Positions 56,455-64,000 of a stretch of 64,000 bases of DNA are shown piece by piece. Below the pieces are notes generated by a model. The model was not told where the DNA came from, did no database searches, and was given only the letters and a program-made list of their open reading frames with translations. Each line of letters starts with the position of its first letter. The stretch's first letter is position 1. Position numbers and translations under genes: made by a program. Source of the DNA: Eriocheir sinensis (Eukaryota > Arthropoda > Malacostraca > Decapoda > Varunidae); NCBI RefSeq assembly GCF_024679095.1, contig NC_066531.1, forward strand, positions 2,267,674 through 2,331,673, given 5' to 3'.

Positions 56455-57625
56455 AAAACTAATCTATTTTTTATCTCTGGGGATGTTTTGCAAATGTTAG
56501 ATGATGTTAGATGTTTTAACTTCTTTGTTGATCTTTACGAAAAATTGTAATCTATCGTTTTTTTTAATCTCTGGAGGAGGTTCTTATCGATGTTAGATGT
56601 TCCCTTATATGAGTGTATTTTTTCCCATTTCTTGAACTTAACGACAAACTTATCTATTTTCATCTCTGGGGAAAGTTTTATCGATGTTAGATGTTTCCTT
56701 TTATGAGTGATTTTCTTCCCTTCAACTTGAACTTAACGACAAACTAATCTATTTTTTATCTCTGGGGAAAGTTTTATCGATGTTAGATGTTTCCTTTTAT
56801 GAGTGATTTTCTTTCCTTCAACTTGAACTTAACGACAAACTAATCTATTTTCATCTCTGGGGAAAGTTTTATCGATGTTAGATGTTTCCTTTTATGAGTG
56901 ATTTTCTTCCCTTCAACTTGAACTTAACGACAAACTAATCTATTTTTTATCTCTGGGGAAAGTTTTATCGATGTTAGATGTTTCCTTTTATGAGTGATTT
57001 TCTTCCCTTCAACTTGAACTTAACGACAAACTAATCTATTTTCATCTCTGGGGAAAGTTTTATCGATGTTAAATGCCTTCAACTTGAACTTAACGACAAA
57101 CTAATCTATTTTCATCTCTGGGGAAAGTTTTATCGATGTTAAATGTTCCCTTTTATGAGTGACTTTCTTCCCTTCAACTTGAACTTAACGACAAACTAAT
57201 CTATTTTCATCTCTGGGGAAAGTTTTATCGATGTTAGATGTTTCCTTTTATGAGTGATTTTCTTCCCTTCAACTTGAACTTAACGACAAACTAATCTATT
57301 TTCATCTCTGGGGAAAGTTTTATCGATGTTAGATGTTTCCTTTTATGAGTGATTTTCTTCCCTTCAACTTGAACTTAACGACAAACTAATCTATTTTCAT
57401 CTCTGGGGAAAGTTTTATCGATGTTAGATGTTTCCTTTTATGAGTGTATTTTTTCCCTCTTCTTGAACTTAACGACAAACTAATCTATTTTCATCTCTGG
57501 GGAAAGTTTTATCAATGTTAGATGTTTCCTTTTATGAGTGATTTTCTTCCCTTCAACTTGAACTTAACGACAAACTAATCTATTTTCATCTCTGGGGAAA
57601 GTTTTATCAATGTTAGATGTCCCCT
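56455..57625 (+). repeat. ~96-bp satellite, about twelve units
   Basis: Units with TTTTATGAGTGATTTTCTTC, CAACTTGAACTTAACGACAA, ACTAATCTATTTTCATCTC and GGGGAAAGTTTTATCGATG. The unit near 57060 is internally deleted. Identity between units is high in the middle and falls at the left edge. Confidence 0.9.
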
Positions 57626-57649
57626 TCTCGTGTGATATCTATTTGGGAG

Positions 57650-57705
57650 CTAGTTAATCTTATCTTACGAGCCTCTTGTAGACTCCTTACGTTCTTATGT
57701 TCTAA
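57650..57705 (+). mobile_element. LINE 3'-tail remnant (same family)
   Basis: Short match to the family 3' end: GAGCCTCTTGTAGACTCC, then TTACGTTCTTATGTTC. No coding sequence remains. Confidence 0.6.
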
Positions 57706-57974
57706 TCACTATAGCAGAAAACCCAAATACAAATCCCTTCATCCCTGGTCAAACATCCCTATAAAATGCTTCTATATTCGGTTACAACTATTTCGGGAAA
57801 GAAGTCCATTTTACACGATTCTATATGCGGGGATGTTAGTGGGTCGCTGGTTCTCACTGTGACGGGTACAGAACGCGTGGGTGACCAGTGCTTGTGTGTG
57901 GGTGCTTACAACTCGCGAAGGGCAGGTCAGGCTAGGTCAATGTTCACGTCAGCTGGGTGGGTGGTGTGTGGGAG

Positions 57975-58975
57975 GGACGGGAGGAGGAGGAGGAGGAGGA
58001 GGAGGAGGTGAAGAAGGAAGATTGTTGAGGGAAGAAGAAGAAGAATAGAAAAAGAAGATGAAGAAGAAGAAGAAGAAGAGGAGGAGGAGGAAAGAAGAGG
58101 TTACAGATGGAGAAGGAAGAGAGGTAAGGGAAGAAGGAGGAGGAGGAAGAAGAGGAGGAGGAGGAGGAGGAGTAGGTTACAGATGAAGAAGAAAGAGTGA
58201 TAAGGGAAAAAGGAGGAGGAGGAAGAAGAGGAGGAGGAGGAGGAGGAGGAGGAGGAGGAAGAAGAGGAGAGGTTACAGATGGAGAAGGAAGAGAGATAAG
58301 GGAAGAAAGAGGAGGAGGAAGAAGAGGAGGAGGAGAAGGAGGAGGAAGAGGAGAGGTTACAGATGGAGAAGAAAGAGAGATAAGGGAAGAAGGAGGAGGA
58401 GGAAGAAGAGGAGGAGGAGGAGGAGGAAGAAGAGGAGAGGTTACAGATGGAGAAGGAAGAGAGGTAAGGGAAGAAAGAGGAGGAGGAAGAAGAGGAGGAG
58501 GAGGAAGAAGAAGAGGAGAGGTTACAGATGGAGAAGGAAGAGAGGTAAGGGAAGAAGGAGGAGGAGGAAGAAGAGGAGGAGGAGGAGGAGGAGGAAGAGG
58601 AGAGGTTACACATGGATAAGGAAGAGAGTTAAGGCAAGAAGGAAGAGGAGGAAGAGGAGGAGGAGGAAGAAGAGGAGAGGTTACAGTTGGAGAAGGAAGA
58701 GTGGTAATGCAAGAAGGAGGAGGAGGAGGAGGAAGAAGAGGAGGAGGAGGAGGAGGAAGAGGAGAGGTTACAGATGGAGAAGGAAGAGAGGTAAGGGAAG
58801 AAGGAGGAGGAGGAAGAGAAAAAGGAAGAAGAGGAGGAGGTACGGGGCAGAGGTGAGGAGGAAGAAGAGGAGAGGTTACACATGGATAAGGAAGAGAGTT
58901 AAAGGAAGAAGGAGGAGGAGGAGGAAGAGAAAAAGGAAGAAGAGGAGGAGGTACGGGGCAGAGGTAAGGAGGAAA
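57975..58975 (+). repeat. 1 kb GGA/GAA array with ~95-bp higher-order unit
   Basis: (GGA)n and (GAA)n framed by GAGAGGTTACAGATGGAGAA and GGAAGAGAGGTAAGGGAAG, repeated about ten times with varying GGA number. Minus-strand Pro-rich and plus-strand Gly-rich ORFs are by-products. Confidence 0.88.
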
Positions 58976-59322
58976 CAGGAAAACAATTAACATCACAATA
59001 GCCAAAAAGAGGTGTCCAGGAGACGGGCCAACACACTACGACACGAACCAGCGAACAGCGAGTGGCCGCATCATTCACAAGCACTCCACTCCCCTCCACC
59101 TCAATCCTCGTCCTGCCCTGCCGTCCACACCGCTGTACATAATGTAGCCACTGGAACTCCCTAGAGCCTGAATAATTCTGTGACCTCAAGGGCGAAATGG
59201 CATAGAGGGGGCGATCAATGAACAGCCTCAGAGCCCTCAGCCCTAACCCTGGATACACAACGGGGGCTGTTTGTCATGCGTGGTGGTGGTGGTGGTGGTT
59301 ATGGTGGCGGGGAATGAAGTAC

Positions 59323-59449
59323 GCAAAGGAACACAAAGGAAGAACAAACATCAGCTGGGTGGATTCAAAATACTTGTCTAATCTGTTCTTGAAGGCCGTA
59401 ACTGTTGTACTATCAACGACATCACAGGGTAGAGAGTTCCAAACATTAA
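59323..59449 (-). mobile_element. LINE C-terminal fragment (another family)
   Basis: The minus strand reads VNVWNSLPCDVVDSTTVTAF, then KNRLDKYFESTQLMFVLPLC. The W-N-LP-VV-A-T-FK-RLD pattern is the usual last conserved block of Jockey/CR1-type LINE proteins. It abuts a GGA/AC microsatellite on its 5' side. Confidence 0.7.
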
Positions 59450-59470
59450 CAGGAGGAGGAGGAAGAGGAG

Positions 59471-59471
59471 G

Positions 59472-59526
<55 letters not shown>
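59471..59526 (+). repeat. (AC)n microsatellite
   Basis: AC run after GGA repeats, at the 5' side of a LINE fragment. Confidence 0.95.
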
Positions 59527-59528
<2 letters not shown>

Positions 59529-59792
59529 AGCAGCACAGCAAAACACAGAGTCCCAACCCACACAGGAGCGAGAGTTCAGGAGAGGGACAGACAGACCTAC
59601 ATAGCCAAGCCACTTTCCACGGGTCTCCCCTTCGAAACAGCGTCGAGCATCCGTTTTCCCCTTCTACACTTCGGCGGGAGGGACCGTGATCAATAATGGT
59701 CTCACTATACACCATACAGAGAGCCAGGGCAGTGAACAGTATCGTGCCAGGGTGATGTCCACGACGAGGCGCTGACGAAGGATGGGCAGGAG

Positions 59793-59796
<4 letters not shown>

Positions 59797-59849
<53 letters not shown>

Positions 59850-59850
59850 T

Positions 59851-59900
<50 letters not shown>
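59797..59900 (+). repeat. (AGT)n microsatellite, 100 bp
   Basis: AGT/TAG run with one TTG interruption. Confidence 0.95.
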
Positions 59901-59901
<1 letters not shown>

Positions 59902-60288
59902 TCATTATCTCAATCTAGCATTTCTACAATAGTCCACTGCAAAGTAAAGGCCTTTCCCAACGTCCTCCCCTTCGCTTTATTTCATGATAGCGCCTTTCCT
60001 TGTTCTTCTATCTTATTTTGTGTAGTTTATCTTTCTATAATGTCTAAATCTACTTTTCTACACTGGCTAGTCTATCGCTCTCTTCTACAATTGCTGGGGT
60101 GACACGCTGTTGATTTGGTAGTTTTCTGTTCCCGGTTCTACCCATAACGCAGCCTGCCCAAATCCATTTCTCATTCATTGTGTCATGGGTTGGGGGTTCT
60201 GTATTGAATGGGTTGGCACTCCGTTAGTTTGGTTGATCTGGTGTTGTCGGTTCTACCCAAAATGCAAACCGCCTAAGACCATATGTTC

Positions 60289-60652
60289 TTAACCCGGTAG
60301 CAGCGGGGATCGTGTTTCTTAATGGTCCCTCCAAGCGAGAAAAATGAGAAAAAATCACCCCTCACACAAACCATTTCATAATATATATCAAAGCATTTGT
60401 GATCAGATTATGTATCATCTATTTTGGGGGGTTTATATCATGGCACAAATTTGGCCCGTCGCTGCTACACGGTAAAGCCACAAATTTGACCCGTCGCTGC
60501 TACACGGTAAGGCCACAATTTTGGCCCATCGCTGCTACACGGTAAAGCCACAAATTTGGCCCGTCGCTGCTACACGGTAAAGCCACAAATTTGGCCCGTC
60601 GCTGCTACACGGTAAAGCCACAGATTTGGCCCGTCTCTGCTACCGAGTGAAT
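60289..60652 (+). mobile_element. piggyBac-like MITE with 35-bp array (copy 3)
   Basis: Left end TTAACCCGGTAGCAGCGG, body as in copies 1 and 2, five to six 35-bp units (60446-60633) and a decayed right end CTCTGCTACCGAGTGAA. Confidence 0.8.
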
Positions 60653-60895
60653 CATCGTTAGACAAAAGTGAAACCCTGTTCTCGATTCGTTACATCCATG
60701 AAAGGTACGCGTTCCATCCACCTAAGAATATGTTTTTGTAACCCTGGGAGGCTAAGTCCACCAGACCTTATTAAGAAAACCGTTCAATTCTCGTGTTTCT
60801 GTAATCTCCTTTCAACTTTTGGCAAATTTTTTATTCTGCATTGCGTTGAACCCTGCACTAAAATGTCCGTTACTTGGGTATGGTCTATGGGAACG

Positions 60896-60987
60896 TTTTT
60901 TTTTTTTTACGTCCTGAGGGGTCTGGATGGTAGTCGGCCCCAGCCCATCATGGCGCAGGCAAGTGTTTATAGTGGCGCCATCTCTAT
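60896..60987 (-). mobile_element. SINE 3' fragment
   Basis: A T run followed by ACGTCCTGAGGGGTCTGGAT, ATCATGGCGCAGGCAAG and TTTATAGTGGCGCCATC: a subfamily A 3' end on the minus strand. It stops before the body centre, consistent with 5' truncation. Confidence 0.75.
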
Positions 60988-61033
60988 TAACCGATGCCGT
61001 GTGCGTGTGAGTTTGCATTATACGTAAGATATG

Positions 61034-61070
<37 letters not shown>

Positions 61071-61374
61071 GTCAGTCTATTTCAGTCCATCTATCCATCT
61101 ATATATCTCTTTCTATCTTCATCTCCTCTTTCCCTCTAGTTATTTCTCCTTTCTTTGCTAATACTGTTTAATTTTCCCTTTCTCCCTCTCTTTCATTCCT
61201 CCCTCCTTCTTCATTCCTCCAATCTAATTTTCCTCTTTTTTCTCTCCCTCTCTTCGTCTTCCTCCTCCTCTCCATTCCTCATAGTTTCCCTTCTCTTCCT
61301 GTATCTGTCTACAATCTCTCCCAAGTATGTCTTCCAAGGTATATAGCAAAAACAACTATATTTAAAAGGCTACA

Positions 61375-61550
61375 AAGAAAAGAAGTCGGGTTATCAAGAG
61401 TGTTTTTACCCATTCATGATACAGAAGCCTTGTCCAACTATCACTAAGCTCATACAACTACCCATGGAGGCGCCCACAACAACCTCTACGAAAGTCCCGT
61501 CAACTGTGGGTGTGAGGGGCTTGAAAAGTTTGAGGATATGGGTCTCATTT
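61375..61550 (+). repeat. Diverged copy of the same superfamily
   Basis: GGTTATCAAGAGTGTTTTTA, AACTATCACTAAGCTCATAC and CTCTACGAAAGTCCCGTC. Confidence 0.5.
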
Positions 61551-61551
61551 A

Positions 61552-62784
61552 GGGGTGTAAGGACGTGTCTGGCGCCTCATATCCTCAAATTCCTTCTCCC
61601 TTTTATCATCTGGACTTAATATGACTTCCGTTGCTGTCTGGACCCCGCGGTGTCTGACTGATGTTATGTGTCTGGTCGAGTTTCCCATAGCGTCTAGGTT
61701 CTTGGTAATGTCTGTCTTCTTTCAGTAATCTCTAAGTTATCTTTCTATAATCTCTAACTTTTCTTTAACGTCGTCAATCTTTTTCTAATGTCTTGTCTCT
61801 GTTTTTTATAATCTAACTTCTCTGTGTATATATTCTTTCACTAATCTCTAAGTTATCTTTCTATAATCTCTAACTTTTATTTAACGTCTAGTCTATCTTT
61901 TTTAGTGTCAAACCTCTTTTCTCTATAAAGTCTAAAATCATTCACTAATCCCTAACCAATCTTTCTGTAATGTATAATCTTCCTATAATATCTGGTCTAT
62001 CTATTTTTCAATGTTTATTCTCTTCCATAACATCGAGCGTCTTCTGAAATGTCGAGCAACCTTGTCCAGTCTGTCTAATCTATCCTTCCATTCTGCCCAG
62101 TGCATTCTACTCTTTCCTTCTCTTTCTATCCCGTCTGCTCCGTCCCATACCGTCTAGCCTCTCCTTATGTGCCTCTCTCCCTTCTTCCCTTCCCTCCCCC
62201 TCTCTCCCTTCCTCGTCTGGACCTGCCTTTCCGCTCCTCGTTCTCTCTTTCTGTCCTAATTTTCCTTTCCTCATCGTTGACACACACTGATACTCGCGTT
62301 CAAGTGAAGCCTTCTCCTCCTCCCTGACACTCTCTTCCCCTACCTCCATTTCATCCCTTTTCTCTTTCCCTCTTTCTTTGCTGAGTAGAATCACCGTTTT
62401 GTCGTTTCGTATGATCTGAACCAACTTTCCCACATTGTCTAGTCCCCCCTCACACTGCCCTCGCTTCTAATGTGGAGTGAAACTTATAAATGGCATCAGA
62501 TTAAAGTTTATTTCCCTGTTAGATCCCGAATGTTTGCTTCTCTATGATTCTTGAGATACAGATTCTTCCTTCTCCTTCTCCTCCTCCTCCTCAGCTAGCC
62601 TTGCAGTTATCCTTCCCAGACCCAACCAAGGAGAAATTGATTTACTATGCTAAGAGAGTGTTTCCCTTTGCTTCGAATGTGTTGGTGTTTCTGATACAAG
62701 GGAAGCATCTGTGTGAAGGCAGGGGAAAGCAGGGAGAAGGCAGGATCAGCAGGGATGAGTGAAGGAAGGATTACAGGGAAAATA
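61552..62784. other. Unassigned, with a partial ~125-bp duplication
   Basis: TCTAAGTTATCTTTCTATAA followed by TCTCTAACTTTT occurs at about 61730 and 61850. The rest is pyrimidine-rich unique DNA up to the LINE at 62785. Confidence 0.45.
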
Positions 62785-63254
62785 GAATCGGTGCAGAGGA
62801 GGATGACTAAGATGATTCAGGGGTTGAGAAACTTGCCATACGAGGAAAGACTCAAACAGTTAAACTTGCATTCTCTAGCAAGGCGAAGGGTGCGTGGAGA
62901 CATGATCGAGGTTTATAAATGGATGAAGGGCTTTAATAAGGGGGATATTCATAAGGTTTTGTTGGTAAGAGAACCGGGTAGGACACGAAGTAATGGGTTT
63001 AAACTGGATAACTTCAGATTCAACAGGGACATAGGCAAAAATTGGCTTACTAACAGAGTGGTGGATGAGTGGAATAGGCTTAGCAGTCATGTGGTGAATG
63101 CCAATACAGTTGTCACATTCAAAAATAGATTAGATAAATTCATGGACAGCGATATTAGGTGGGGTTAGATACACGGGAGCTTAGGTTCAAGGGAGATGCC
63201 TTGTACAGACCTACCAGCCTCTTGCAGACTCCTACGTTCTTATGTTCTTATAAG
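62785..63254 (+). mobile_element. LINE 3' end, second copy of the 15.2-16.8 kb family
   Basis: Open frame from ESVQRRMTKMIQGLRNLPYE through WMKGFNKGDIHK, GRTRSNGFKLDNF and VVDEWNRL to DKFMDSDIRWG and TAG at 63166-63168. This is the C-terminal tail downstream of the reverse transcriptase in Jockey/CR1-like elements. It is followed by a 3' UTR ending CTCTTGCAGACTCCTACG and TTATGTTC repeats. Everything 5' of the tail is missing. Unlike the intronic copy, the frame is intact here. Confidence 0.85.
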
Positions 63255-64000
63255 TGGCTGACGGGTGTATGGAACTTAGAGGAACAGAAGTTAAGTAAAA
63301 GCGAAGAAAAGACCAATAGAAGAATGGAAAGACAATGAAATAATATACATCCTAAAGGTAGAACATGATTAAGACAAGTTTCATGAAAGAAAAAAATGAG
63401 TTATTGCCGGATCGATGAAAAATAAACAAAAACAACAAAAAGAAGAGTAAGAGAAAAAAAGACAAACAGAATAATGAAAATACAATAGAAAAACGCACAC
63501 AAGAAAAGTAGAAAATGCGTGAACTCGCTAAACCCAAGTTGCAGGTGATGGGAAGCTGGTCAAAAGTCTACGGTGTTTACTCCCCGCGTTTACTTATCCC
63601 CTACGTGGCCCCAACGGAGAAGCAGAGGCGCCTTACACTCCACACAACTACGAATTTAAAAAGGGCAAGAAAATGAACAAATGGTACAGGAAATAGGAAA
63701 GGGCGGGGAAGAGGAAAATAGGGGTAAATTAACTACAGGGTATATGTAAGTATATGAGGGAAGGAGAGCGCCGTTCAGCTTACAGAGAGCAAAGTAGACT
63801 TGATAAAATGAAAAACTGGGTATTGAAAAGTATTGTAAGTAAATGAGAGAAGAGAAGGGTAGATGGAAAAAGGGGCTTATTAAGTAGAGGAGGAAGGGGT
63901 AGCTATGTTGAGGTTACAGAGAGCAAAGTAGACTTGATAAGTGAAAAAAAAGTATTGTAAAGTATTGTAAGTAAATTGAAAAGTGAAGGGAAGATGGAAA
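63255..64000. other. Unassigned; imperfect ~130-bp duplication at the right edge
   Basis: TTACAGAGAGCAAAGTAGAC followed by TTGATAA occurs at about 63780 and 63914, with AGTATTGTAAGTAAAT after each. This may be the start of an array continuing past the window. Confidence 0.45.

Noticed and set aside
57944..59005. 353-codon Pro/Leu/Ser-rich ORF
   Set aside because: Product of the GGA/TCC array; repeats in register with the DNA period.

Overview
The window is nuclear DNA of an arthropod, most likely a decapod crustacean. The evidence is: spliced genes with GT/AG introns; a coding sequence closest to the arthropod synaptic protein Syd-1/RhoGAP100F; an interstitial block of degenerate CCTAA/TTAGG, the arthropod telomere repeat; tRNA-derived SINEs and Jockey/CR1-like LINEs; and an extreme load of microsatellites and minisatellites, as is typical of crabs and shrimps. 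Nothing looks bacterial, and there is no viral gene, CRISPR array or insertion sequence. Species cannot be named from the sequence alone.

One gene is well supported: part of a syd-1/RhoGAP100F homologue on the minus strand. Three exons join in frame with consensus splice sites: 24537-24424 (phase 0), 17256-17074 (phase 0) and 14884-13405 (PDZ domain plus long Pro/Ser-rich linker, ending in phase 1). C2 and RhoGAP exons must lie beyond the left edge. A small ATG-initiated open exon at 47053-46964, also ending in phase 0 at GTGAGT, is a candidate distal first coding exon. A second, weaker candidate is a plus-strand Gly/His-rich exon at 9941-10404 with a one-base homopolymer frameshift.

Everything else is repeat. 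Left flank (1-13.4 kb): a 99-bp LINE-derived array at the edge, several tRNA-derived SINEs, two copies of a CRE-bearing MITE, a 152-bp purine-rich satellite and a 104-bp array. Syd-1 introns (13.4-24.5 kb): a 5'-truncated LINE reverse transcriptase, then hexamer (GACTCC), 1.4 kb of TCAG, CCCTT and AAGGG arrays, and a SINE with an internal 18-unit minisatellite. Right part (24.6-64 kb): an 86-bp satellite next to an exon, another 99-bp array, 108-bp, 153-bp and 96-bp satellites, the (CCTAA)n block, GGA/TCC arrays, three copies of a piggyBac-like MITE and further LINE 3' ends.

The recurring theme is that tandem arrays here grow inside transposable elements: inside two LINE coding segments, a SINE 3' region, a piggyBac-like MITE whose unit carries its own terminal repeat, and a widespread ~104-bp family with constant flanks. 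Several arrays start within about 65-115 bp of syd-1 splice acceptors.
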